Source: JANOBD01 sp031411495 (lineage in GTDB: Bacteria; Planctomycetota; Phycisphaerae; Tepidisphaerales; Tepidisphaeraceae). Taken from it: a DNA stretch of 64,000 nucleotides. A model generated the notes under the pieces. The model was given only the letters and a program-made list of their open reading frames with translations, ran no database searches and had not been told where the DNA came from. Every line of letters begins with the position of its first letter. Position 1 is the first letter of the stretch. The stretch spans positions 1 through 64,000 of the forward strand of contig JANOBD010000013.1 in NCBI GenBank assembly GCA_031411495.1. The letters run 5' to 3'. Positions 9,853-17,435 of this stretch are shown here, piece by piece. A program made the position numbers and the translations under genes.

Positions 9853-10347
9853 TCATCCTTCAAGCCACGACCGCGTCCGCTCGTCGATCCACTCCTGCCG
9901 AGACAGCTCCTGAGCCTGGGCCAGCACCTGATCCTCGCTATGGCTGGTGACACTCTCCCCGCACTTGGCCAGCGCGACCAGCATCGAGAGCACATACACC
10001 GCGCCGGCGATCGGAATCGGCAGCTGGGTTTTAGTCTGCAGATGGTGCTTGGCGTAACGCTTGGTCAGGTCCAGCACCAGTCGTGGCGGCGTGGGGCAGG
10101 CGAAGAGCTCGCCGAACGTCTGGATCGGCGGGTCGTGCCGGGTGCAAAACCCGTCAACTAAAAGTGCCCAGGCCGGATCGACAGCGCGCAGCTCAGAGAT
10201 CAGCCGAGCCTTGAGCTGGTGGGCCCACATCGCCGGCAGGTCGCTCGCGTTCCAGACCGACCGCATCAGGTCATCGGAAGAAAAGAGGTCGATTAGCGGC
10301 TGCGGGTTGACGATTCGCGGGTAGGGGTTGTCGGTCTGTGAGGCCAT
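9853..10347 (-). CDS. Hypothetical protein between sigma factor and kinase genes
   Basis: This 164-residue protein has no family I recognise. It starts one base after the sigma-factor stop and ends 28 bases before the preferred kinase start, so it is cotranscribed with both. A weakly hydrophobic stretch (IPIAGAVYVLSMLVALA) near residues 113-129 may be a buried helix or a single membrane segment. Genes in this position, between an ECF-like sigma factor and a kinase, can encode anti-sigma or adaptor proteins, but no zinc-binding anti-sigma motif (HxxxCxxC) is present. Confidence 0.75.
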   Translation of the reverse strand: MASQTDNPYPRIVNPQPLIDLFSSDDLMRSVWNASDLPAMWAHQLKARLISELRAVDPAWALLVDGFCTRHDPPIQTFGELFACPTPPRLVLDLTKRYAKHHLQTKTQLPIPIAGAVYVLSMLVALAKCGESVTSHSEDQVLAQAQELSRQEWIDERTRSWLEG

Positions 10348-10348
10348 T

Positions 10349-11065
10349 CTAATCTGTTCTACGCAGCGTCCGACCCGCGGTTGCGCGGCGGGAAAGGATT
10401 TTTAACACTTCGACGACCGATTCGTGAGGCCGGCCCTGTTCCTGCTCATCCAGGATCTGATCCAGCACCCGCTCGAAGGTGCGTTTGGCAGTTGCCAATG
10501 CATTGCTGGCCGCACGCGGCGATTCGAACCCGAGCCGCTCGGAGAGCTCGGCGTAGCTACCCTGCATCGGCTGCGAATACGCAGGCTCGACGACCCGCGC
10601 ATGAAACAGCTCCCAGTAGTTGGCCCGCCCGCCTTGCTCCAGCTCCGCGGCGGTGCGGGAGAGAGCCTCTGTGATCACCGTTTCTGCCCAGGCGAGATCG
10701 AAGGGGTCCAGCGACTCGACTGCGGGGTCCAATGCCTCGCTGAGCAGGACGAGCGGCGGCCGGGCGCTGCTGCGGCGATGCCAGTCGATGACGAATCGGT
10801 TGAGCGTCGTCACCAGGAACGCGCGAAACTTCCCACGGCTGCGATCGGCCTGCTCCAACAGGTTCTTCTCGATCATCCGGTCGAGAATGAACTGCTGAAC
10901 GATCTCTTCAGCATCCGCGACCGAAAGCCGGAAGTGCGACCCAACATAGAAGAGCATCGCCGGCCGATAGGCTTCGATGAGCTGTGCGAAGGCGTCCGCG
11001 CCGCTCGCCACCTTGCGGTTGCGGGCGATGGCCAGTGCGCTCCAGTCGGTCGAGGTGAAGTTCAC
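10349..11065 (-). CDS. ECF-like RNA polymerase sigma factor
   Basis: The 238-residue protein starts with a GTG and has a sigma-70 region 2 (AEEIVQQFILDRMIEKN and RSRGKFRAFLVTTLNRFV, followed by DWHRR) and a region 4 helix-turn-helix near residue 170 (YAELSERLGFESPRAASN). The spacer between regions 2 and 4 is longer than in classical ECF factors, as in planctomycete ECF groups linked to Ser/Thr kinases. The next three genes (unknown, kinase-CHASE2, unknown) follow on the same strand, so phosphorylation by the kinase may control this sigma factor; that is inference. It diverges from the orphan BlaI-domain gene, 119 bases away. Confidence 0.85.
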   Translation of the reverse strand: MNFTSTDWSALAIARNRKVASGADAFAQLIEAYRPAMLFYVGSHFRLSVADAEEIVQQFILDRMIEKNLLEQADRSRGKFRAFLVTTLNRFVIDWHRRSSARPPLVLLSEALDPAVESLDPFDLAWAETVITEALSRTAAELEQGGRANYWELFHARVVEPAYSQPMQGSYAELSERLGFESPRAASNALATAKRTFERVLDQILDEQEQGRPHESVVEVLKILSRRATAGRTLRRTD

Positions 11066-11184
11066 GCACGGAGGTTAACCGAAAAAAATAGTTACGCCGC
11101 GCAATCGCGAGGGAGCGAACTCGTAGATCAGGTTGCAGGGGCACAGCTCAGCAGGCGTTACTTGGAACCCAGAAGGAGCACAGA

Positions 11185-11448
11185 ATGGAAAGCGTATCCA
11201 CCCGGACTCGAACGAACCGCACCAGGCAATTCAAGATGCCGGTCACTCGCACTGTCCGCGGCAAGGGAGCGGCAAGCGAGATTCGGATGCAGGCACTGGA
11301 AGCGGGGAAGCGTCAGCTGCTCAGCGAAATGATCGATCAGTATTTCGGCGGCTCGATCGTGCAGTTCCTTCGCCAGGCCCTGAGCGGGAGGCAACTTTCG
11401 GCTGCCGAAGCGAAGGCGTTTCTGGATATGGTTGAGGCAACGCGGTAA
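11185..11448 (+). CDS. Orphan BlaI-type dimerisation domain protein
   Basis: The 87-residue protein has a strong ribosome site (AGAAGGAG, six bases before ATG). Residues 45-85 align well with the C-terminal dimerisation region of BlaI/MecI repressors: here MIDQYFGGSIVQFLRQALSG, in the BlaI-like protein at 6613-7044 WLERLFAGSVTDLVRHALAG. The winged helix that binds DNA is missing; the N-terminus is instead a short basic tail. It could be an antagonist that makes inactive heterodimers with the full-length repressor in the same island, or a decayed repressor. The good ribosome site and intact frame argue for function. Confidence 0.7.
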   Translation: MESVSTRTRTNRTRQFKMPVTRTVRGKGAASEIRMQALEAGKRQLLSEMIDQYFGGSIVQFLRQALSGRQLSAAEAKAFLDMVEATR

Positions 11449-11599
11449 GCGGATGCCGATCCTCGGCCCATTCGTACCGACGTGGCTCGCCCTGTTCGGC
11501 GAGTTCGTCACTCAGGCGAATGCTCGCTGCACATGATCGAGACTCCCGATTCGCGAGAGATGCACGATTGGGGATGACCAGCGATTGCCCGGAGGAACC

Positions 11600-11971
11600 A
11601 TGGTCCTGATTGTCGACGACAATGCGGATGTACGCGCATTGTTCAGTTACTTCCTCGATATGCATGGTTTCACCTGCCGAGTCGCGGACTCCGGTGCAGA
11701 TGCACTGCGACTGATGGCGGAGCAGGAGCCGGCTCTCGTCGTCATGGACTACCAGATGCCGGAAATGCACGGTCTGGACATGCTTCGCGCGATGCGATCG
11801 GATCAGCGCTTTGCACACATTCCCGTGATCGTCGTCAGCGGACGCGATGGCGATTTACGCGATCAGGCAATTCAGGCTGGTGCCGACGCGTTCGTGCGTA
11901 AGGGAGAAATCGATTGGGATGCGCTGGCTTCGGAGATCCATCGGCTGATCGAAAGACCCCGCGCTGCGTGA
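11600..11971 (+). CDS. Single-domain response regulator (receiver only)
   Basis: The start at the ATG at 11600 has GGAGGA four bases upstream; an upstream TTG at 11585 has no such site. The 123-residue protein is a lone receiver domain: acidic pair D6/D7, phosphoacceptor D50 (VVMDYQMP), S80 in the Thr/Ser position and K101 (VRKG). No output domain follows, so it would act by protein contact, like CheY or Spo0F. No histidine kinase is nearby; the partner is unknown. Confidence 0.92.
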   Translation: MVLIVDDNADVRALFSYFLDMHGFTCRVADSGADALRLMAEQEPALVVMDYQMPEMHGLDMLRAMRSDQRFAHIPVIVVSGRDGDLRDQAIQAGADAFVRKGEIDWDALASEIHRLIERPRAA

Positions 11972-11994
11972 CGTTTTGGCCTCTGAGTCGCGGG

Positions 11995-12315
11995 ATGCGT
12001 ATGGACAGGTGTCCGAGGAAAAGCCTTGCTTCGCTGCTACTATTGCTCGAACAGTTCACCGGCTCACAATTCGCGTTGAACTTCGTCTCCGCCGAAAGAG
12101 TAGTTTCGCGCAGTGCTCTGGAATGCAGCGTGCATGCGTCCGGCGGCACCGCCGATCACGAAAACGCCACTTCTCACGCATTCGGCACGTACATTGGCGG
12201 TGTGCTGCTCGGAAACGCGGCGATTTCAAATATCATTCTCGACGGCCTGGCAGGCGACGATACGCTTACGATTGACAGCGGCGCGCTGCTCCCCGGTACG
12301 CCGGCGACCTGCTGA
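11995..12315 (+). pseudogene. Fragment resembling a repeat-containing surface protein
   Basis: The open frame from the ATG at 11995 encodes about 106 residues. Its end (NIILDGLAGDDTLTIDSGA) resembles Asp/Gly-rich repeats of large secreted planctomycete proteins, and the beginning looks like a degraded export region. The frame stops abruptly after GTPATC. It lies between the response regulator and a convergent fragment next to the tRNA. I read it as debris of a larger gene at the island edge; it could also be a short real gene. Confidence 0.35.
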
Positions 12316-12745
12316 TGCTCGCGCAGCGATATGGCACGACTTTGTATTCCTTGGATTCGAATGCGACCACTAAGACACGCAGCAACCGATCGTCGATTGT
12401 GGATGCGTCGGACTCGTAGTAGCTCGGCGTGCGCCGAATGATGCCAGCTCGCCGAATCGCCTCGTCATTCACCTTGTGCAGATGCTCCACGCCTGGCGAG
12501 TCATCATCGGCGCGTATTCGCAAGAGCACACCGGCAACAGGGAACGCGAACACCCTGATCGTGCTCGGATCGTCCTTTGCGATCGCGGCCGTGACGGACT
12601 CGCCGCTGGGAGTGACGGATTGCACCGCGATGATCTGCAGCAGCGCGACGTTTCCGAGCACTTCGAAGCCGGTCTGGGGATCGGCGCAGGCGTAGGGACA
12701 TGGTGGCGGATGGAAGTAAGGGATTCGGCGCAACTTACAGGACAC
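12266..12745 (-). CDS. Uncharacterised protein, possibly truncated at the tRNA junction
   Basis: The frame of 159 codons starts with a GTG directly at the 3' end of tRNA-Pro and overlaps the plus-strand fragment by 50 bases at its end. Codons favour G or C at the third position, as in real genes of this genome (for example the stretch encoding VALLQIIAVQSVTPSGESV). No family is recognised. No ribosome site is visible because the upstream sequence is the tRNA itself, which suggests the 5' end was cut off when the island inserted. Either a gene remnant or a weak gene. Confidence 0.4.
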   Translation of the reverse strand: MSCKLRRIPYFHPPPCPYACADPQTGFEVLGNVALLQIIAVQSVTPSGESVTAAIAKDDPSTIRVFAFPVAGVLLRIRADDDSPGVEHLHKVNDEAIRRAGIIRRTPSYYESDASTIDDRLLRVLVVAFESKEYKVVPYRCASISRSPAYRGAARRCQS

Positions 12746-12820
12746 TCGGGCTGGGGGGATTCGAACCCCCGACCTCTTGACCCCCAGTCAAGCGCGCTAA
12801 CCAAGCTGCGCTACAGCCCG
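12746..12820 (-). tRNA. tRNA-Pro (anticodon GGG)
   Basis: The minus strand folds into a complete cloverleaf: acceptor arms CGGGCTG/CAGCCCG, D-stem GCGC/GCGC, anticodon stem CTTGA/TCAAG around loop CTGGGGG (anticodon GGG), and T-arm GGGGG TTCGAAT CCCCC. CCA is not encoded. The first ten bases overlap the 3' end of the upstream membrane-protein gene on the same strand: its TAG stop is tRNA positions 8-10. A 44-base copy of the 3' half lies at 6226-6269. Confidence 0.97.
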
Positions 12821-14655
12821 TTCGAGTGCGGCGGAGCGACAAGCATAACCGATGTCGGCTCTGGCGGCAACGGGCTTCCTCCATGTCGGACCTCCGACGA
12901 TGGATTTAGCCGGTAAAGCCAGTAGTGCTCATCCGGTGTGCTGTAGATGCATCGCCCGCGCCATTCATCGATACGCCGGAGACTTACGACGTAATCGCAG
13001 TCGAACTCTGCGCCCACTTCCTCGAAGTGTGAAGCAGGAATTGCGGCATACCGATCGTTCATCGCATCCAACGTTTTCGCCATCGGCGTGGGAAGTGTGA
13101 GGATGTCGCAATCGAGCACGCGGTCGAGCCGGCGCTTCCATTCGACGAGTTCGCCCGAGAGTTGCGGCACGTGCTTGAAACCGATGACCGCCGATCGCTG
13201 CGCCTCCAGCCGGAACACCGAATCGGCCGGCGGAACCAGAAAGAGCGCATCGACCGGCGTGTTGTCGCGAACCCAGTCGGAGAGCACCACCATCGATCCA
13301 TCCGACTCGCCCGGCATCGCTACGCCGAGCCTTTGTGAGGTGGAGAAGTAGATCGTGAACGGCAAGGCGATTGCAGGCAGCCATCGAACGGTTCGCCACG
13401 CCTGCGCGCTGAGCGAAACGACAGCGACGCTCAGTGCGAGCATTCCCGCGCCGAGCAGCAGGCCGATGCTCGGAGTCGGAATCGAACTCGGAATGCGGCC
13501 TCGAAATGCCATGGCAATGAGCAGTCCGAACCCGACGCCTCCGGCTGCAAAGGCAAACGTCCGCTTCCCTTTGAGGTTCGCGCGCGAGATCGCCCAGCCG
13601 GTGAGGATGCAGCTGATCAGCTTCGCGAAAATGCTGAAACGGAACAGGCTCATCTGGATGATCGTTTCGCTGACGAACCAGATGCCGGCAAACGTGACGG
13701 CGAAGAGCTGAATGGCCAGCGATGTGTAGAACGCGTCGCCGAGGCGCTGCCTGGCGATGCCCGGGGCGAGTCGACGAATTGCGACCAGTGCGATTGGAAT
13801 CGGCCAGAGAAAACTGATCCACAGCGCCAGCGGCCAATGCATCGCGTCATAGTGGTGCGGATGCCGGAGCTTCACGTACAGCTGCACGAACTCGTCGATG
13901 GGAATTTTCGCGGTCTGGCTGAGCGCACTCTTGGCGGCGATGGCAACGTTGATCAGGCAGGGAGTCATCGCAATGAGGGTTGCGATCAGGAATCGCGCCG
14001 GCACGGCATCGCGCTGCTTTCGCGACAGGCTCAGCAGCGTGAACAAGCCCCAAAAGCCGATGAGCATCAGCGAGTAATTCAGGTGGAAGAGCCCGGAGAT
14101 GCCGACACAGATGCTCGCTGCCAACAGCCGCCGGTCGAGCCAAAGCGCGAACGCCATCAGCGCCGCAACCGCGGAGATGTTGCTCGGGAGGAAGCTGCCG
14201 TCCTGCAGGAACTGGTAAACACCAAGCCCGAGGCCGCCGCCGCTGAGGTGGTAGATGAGCACGCTGATCATGTACGCGGTCAGGTCGCCGCCGATCTTCC
14301 GGACGATGGACCACCAGGCGCCATGCATCAGTATTGCGAGCACGAGGTAGAGCAGGAAGAAACCGGTCTCGAGCATCCGGACCTTCTCAAGCGCCACGAC
14401 GAGCCACGTGTAAAGGACGTGATACTGGAGGGTATGGGTGGTGAACCAGTCGCGGCGGAGATTTTCCGGGTGCTGGGAGTAGAGCGCATCGAGCAGGTAG
14501 ACGTGGTGATTGCTCTGGCCAAACGTGTAGCCAGTGACGCAGAGCGTCATGGTCAGGCCCCAGAGCAGTGCGAGAACGAGGTCGGTTCGGCTGGGTCGGT
14601 CGTCTTTCGGATTCAAGATTGCCGGGATTGTGCGGACTGTGAGGCCAGTTGTCAT
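12811..14655 (-). CDS. Polytopic membrane protein, glycosyltransferase-like layout
   Basis: From the ATG at 14655 the protein is 614 residues with about ten hydrophobic helices in the first 450 residues (for example LVLALLWGLTMTLCVTGYTF and GLLLGAGMLALSVAVVSL). A soluble C-terminal domain follows (residues about 460-610) with SDWVRDNTPVDALFLVPP and FRLEAQRSAVIGFKHVP. This layout occurs in planctomycete proteins annotated with a DUF6798 domain (recalled, not checked) and resembles GT-C type membrane glycosyltransferases. The frame continues upstream for 39 codons of unlikely sequence. Its stop codon lies inside the tRNA-Pro gene. Confidence 0.85.
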   Translation of the reverse strand: MTTGLTVRTIPAILNPKDDRPSRTDLVLALLWGLTMTLCVTGYTFGQSNHHVYLLDALYSQHPENLRRDWFTTHTLQYHVLYTWLVVALEKVRMLETGFFLLYLVLAILMHGAWWSIVRKIGGDLTAYMISVLIYHLSGGGLGLGVYQFLQDGSFLPSNISAVAALMAFALWLDRRLLAASICVGISGLFHLNYSLMLIGFWGLFTLLSLSRKQRDAVPARFLIATLIAMTPCLINVAIAAKSALSQTAKIPIDEFVQLYVKLRHPHHYDAMHWPLALWISFLWPIPIALVAIRRLAPGIARQRLGDAFYTSLAIQLFAVTFAGIWFVSETIIQMSLFRFSIFAKLISCILTGWAISRANLKGKRTFAFAAGGVGFGLLIAMAFRGRIPSSIPTPSIGLLLGAGMLALSVAVVSLSAQAWRTVRWLPAIALPFTIYFSTSQRLGVAMPGESDGSMVVLSDWVRDNTPVDALFLVPPADSVFRLEAQRSAVIGFKHVPQLSGELVEWKRRLDRVLDCDILTLPTPMAKTLDAMNDRYAAIPASHFEEVGAEFDCDYVVSLRRIDEWRGRCIYSTPDEHYWLYRLNPSSEVRHGGSPLPPEPTSVMLVAPPHSNGL

Positions 14656-14744
14656 CTTTCCGGCGCAGCGGAAGTGTATCGGATGTTGCGAGCATCGGGT
14701 TTTATTTGACCGGAAAGTCCCATGATGATTCATTCGCAGGCCTG

Positions 14745-15074
14745 ATGGCAGACGCGATCGAAAAGCACGCAAGTCCCAAGCTCGTCCCGGCGCAGCGGCC
14801 GCGCATGCTGCCGGTGTGGAATGTCATCCTTCTCGACAGCAATGACCACAGCTACGACTACGTGATTGAAATGCTGATCAACCTGTTCGGCCACACGCTG
14901 GAGCGCGGCTTTCAGACCGCCCGCATGGTGGATCGGGAAGGAAGGGCGATCGTCTACACCAGCCACCGCGAACTGGCCGAGTTGAAGGCCGAGCAGATTC
15001 ATGGCTTCGGGCTCGATCCGCGCGTATCGAGTTGCCGGACCAGCATGCAGGCCGTCCTCGAGCCTGCCGAGTAA
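14745..15074 (+). CDS. clpS: ClpS, ATP-dependent Clp protease adaptor
   Basis: ClpS binds N-degron substrates and hands them to ClpAP or ClpCP. The 109-residue protein from the ATG at 14745 has a flexible N-terminal tail and then the ClpS core: PVWNVILLDSNDHSYDYVIE with the ND pair of the substrate pocket, the helix MLINLFGHTLERGFQTARMV, and the LKAEQIHGFGLDP end strand. An upstream in-frame start at 14649 would add 32 residues over the promoter region. The divergent neighbour is the membrane protein ending at the tRNA; no clpA gene is in the window. Confidence 0.9.
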   Translation: MADAIEKHASPKLVPAQRPRMLPVWNVILLDSNDHSYDYVIEMLINLFGHTLERGFQTARMVDREGRAIVYTSHRELAELKAEQIHGFGLDPRVSSCRTSMQAVLEPAE

Positions 15075-15143
15075 GCGGCGGCGGCGCTGTCGCTGACCCG
15101 GATTGGCGAGGGAGTCGCTCGCCCGATACCATCCCGCAAACCG

Positions 15144-15911
15144 ATGAACCCGTCCGCCACTCCCAAAAACGCCTATCCGCCGATCCGCTCGGAAGACTTT
15201 AAGAGGCTCTCGATCGTCATCCCGGTTTACAACGAACAGGACACGATCTTCGAGATCGTCGACCGCGTCGTGCTCGCGCCGATTCCCCAAGGCATGACGC
15301 GCGAGATCATCTGTGTGAATGACTGCTCGAAAGACAACACCGCTCAGTCTCTCGACTCGTTGCCGGCGCGCTATCCGGACGTACCGTTCCACATCAGGCA
15401 CAAGCCGGTAAACGAAGGCAAAGGCGCAGCCGTTCGGGACGGGTTCACGCTCGCGACCGGCGATATCGTCCTGATCCAGGATGCCGACCTCGAATACGAT
15501 CCGAACGACTACATGAAGCTGGTGACGCCGATCGTGGACTGCAAGGCCGATGTCGTCTTCGGCTCGCGATTCATCGGCGAACCGCATCGCGTGCTCTACT
15601 ACTATCACAGCGTCGGCAACCGCGCTCTGACGATGTTCAGCAACATGTTCACCAATCTGAACCTGACGGACATGGAAGTCTGCTACAAGGTGTTTAAGAA
15701 GTCTGTCCTGGACCGGATCCAGATCAAAAGCAATCGTTTCGGCATCGAGCCGGAGATCACCGCGAAGGTTGCGAAAATGCGACCGCGGCTCAGAATCTAC
15801 GAAGTGGGCGTCGCCTACTACGGCCGAAGCTATGAAGAGGGTAAAAAGATCACATGGAAGGACGGCCTGAAGGCGATTCTGGCGATCATTCGGTATCGGT
15901 TTTCGGACTAG
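15144..15911 (+). CDS. Family 2 glycosyltransferase (dolichol-phosphate mannosyltransferase-like)
   Basis: The 255-residue protein has a complete GT-A fold: LSIVIPVYNEQDTIFEIVD at residues 22-40, the nucleotide-sugar region CVNDCSKDNT, and the metal-binding QDADLEYDP motif near residue 113. No membrane segment follows. Such enzymes move a sugar from a nucleotide donor to a polyprenyl phosphate carrier. The next gene, 44 bases downstream, encodes a membrane protein of GT-C type that could use the lipid-linked sugar; that pairing is inference. Confidence 0.93.
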   Translation: MNPSATPKNAYPPIRSEDFKRLSIVIPVYNEQDTIFEIVDRVVLAPIPQGMTREIICVNDCSKDNTAQSLDSLPARYPDVPFHIRHKPVNEGKGAAVRDGFTLATGDIVLIQDADLEYDPNDYMKLVTPIVDCKADVVFGSRFIGEPHRVLYYYHSVGNRALTMFSNMFTNLNLTDMEVCYKVFKKSVLDRIQIKSNRFGIEPEITAKVAKMRPRLRIYEVGVAYYGRSYEEGKKITWKDGLKAILAIIRYRFSD

Positions 15912-15955
15912 CCGCGCCTTCGCTTTCAGAATCTCGTGACTCGCGCCGGCGCGAG

Positions 15956-17431
15956 ATGCGTTTCGCCGCAAGCGTGTCCCTTGTCTACCTCGCGACGCTG
16001 TTGCCTCGGATTTTCCTGCATGTCATGTGGCGGGATGAGTGGCAGGCGTGGCTGCTGGCGGTCGACGGCAAGCCGGGACTCGGCGAACTGATCCGCAGGA
16101 TGGGGTACGAGGGGCATCCGATGCTTTGGCATCTGCTGCTCTGGATCGCCGGGCAGGTATGGCCTGACCCCTTGGCGATGAAACTGATCCACGCCGCGAT
16201 CGCCACGGCCAGCGTCTACCTCATCCTTGCCTGCGCCCCCGCCTCTCGTGCCGTCCGCATCCTCATCTGCCTCGGATATTTTTTTCTGTTCGAGTACTCG
16301 GTGGTGAGTCGAAATTACGGGCTCGGCGCGCTTTTCCTGATCGCGTTCGCGGCACTGCGAGGCGCGAAGCCAGGCGCACTCGTCGCGCAGGCAACTTGCC
16401 TGGCGATCGCATGCCAGGCGAACGTCTACGCCGTGATCATCTCGATCGCGCTCTCACTCTGGTCGGCTCAGCAATGGTCGGTCGACGGCCGGCGTTACGC
16501 GAAGCGGTTCGTCGCAGCAGCGGTCATCCTCGCGCTCGGAATCGGCCTGGCCGTACTGCAGTTGATAGGATCACCCGACCGCGAGTTTCGCGTAGCCGAG
16601 TTCGACCCGTCTCTCCACCGCTGGATGCAGATGACGATGGGTTTCTGGAACTGCGCGATCCCGCTGCCGACGATCCGCCGCGACTGGTGGAACTCCAACA
16701 TCCTGGAAACGTGGACCAACCCCTACGTTCCGCCGTATCCGCTGGTTTGCCTCGGTCTGATGTTCATGGTCGCAAGCCTGTGGCTCTTTATGTCGCGCCG
16801 CGGGATACGGACGCTATGGATTCACGGCACGCTCGGACTGCTCGCCTTCGGGACAATGTTCTATCCCGGATTCATCCGCCACCAGGGGCATTTTTATGTG
16901 CTGTTCCTGCTCGCGTGGTGGCTGGGATACGAGCGCAACGCGAAGGTCGATTGGCGGTCGCGCGGGTTCGTCGCGATCTTTTCAATCCAGGCGCTCGCCG
17001 GCGTGGTGGTTTCGACGCTCGACTGTCTGATGCCCTTCAGCGCATCGCGTGAAGTAGCGCGCTTCATCGATGAGCGATTTCCCGACGCCGTGTTGATCGG
17101 CCACGTCGACAACGCCGGCACACCAATCGCCGGTGTGCGCGGCAAGGCGATTTACTATCCGATGACCGAACAGTGGGGGAGCTATGCGATCTGGAAGAAG
17201 GGCAATCATCTGTTCGTGCCGGCCGAGCATTATGCGGAGATCGCGCGCGAGCTGGTCCAGGGCGATCCGAATCGTGAAGTGATCGTCATTCTCAGCGCGG
17301 AAGTGGCCGTCGCGCTCGACCCAAACCTGTTCAAACCGGTCGCGATGTTCAGCAACTCGACGGTAGCGAGCGAAACGTATCGCCTGTTCCGATACGACCC
17401 TGCGCAGCTGACGTCACGACCCGGGAAATAA
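15956..17431 (+). CDS. Polytopic membrane protein, GT-C glycosyltransferase-like
   Basis: I place the start at the ATG at 15956 (491 residues); the frame begins earlier but overlaps the previous gene. The N-terminal helix is followed by WRDEWQAWLLA, an acidic loop typical of the first extracellular loop of GT-C enzymes, where a catalytic Asp/Glu lies. About nine hydrophobic helices are visible, then a soluble C-terminal domain of about 130 residues (VLIGHVDNAGTPIAGVRGK). It probably uses the lipid-linked sugar made by the upstream GT2 protein. It ends four bases before the convergent regulator gene. Confidence 0.85.
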   Translation: MRFAASVSLVYLATLLPRIFLHVMWRDEWQAWLLAVDGKPGLGELIRRMGYEGHPMLWHLLLWIAGQVWPDPLAMKLIHAAIATASVYLILACAPASRAVRILICLGYFFLFEYSVVSRNYGLGALFLIAFAALRGAKPGALVAQATCLAIACQANVYAVIISIALSLWSAQQWSVDGRRYAKRFVAAAVILALGIGLAVLQLIGSPDREFRVAEFDPSLHRWMQMTMGFWNCAIPLPTIRRDWWNSNILETWTNPYVPPYPLVCLGLMFMVASLWLFMSRRGIRTLWIHGTLGLLAFGTMFYPGFIRHQGHFYVLFLLAWWLGYERNAKVDWRSRGFVAIFSIQALAGVVVSTLDCLMPFSASREVARFIDERFPDAVLIGHVDNAGTPIAGVRGKAIYYPMTEQWGSYAIWKKGNHLFVPAEHYAEIARELVQGDPNREVIVILSAEVAVALDPNLFKPVAMFSNSTVASETYRLFRYDPAQLTSRPGK

Positions 17432-17435
17432 AGCG

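Noticed and set aside
12331..12346. Sigma-54 promoter-like TGGCAC
   Set aside because: The -12 element does not match TTGC at the right spacing and no gene follows properly.
13837..14709. Plus-strand frame of 290 codons
   Set aside because: Antisense to the polytopic membrane protein; charged low-complexity product typical of a shadow frame.
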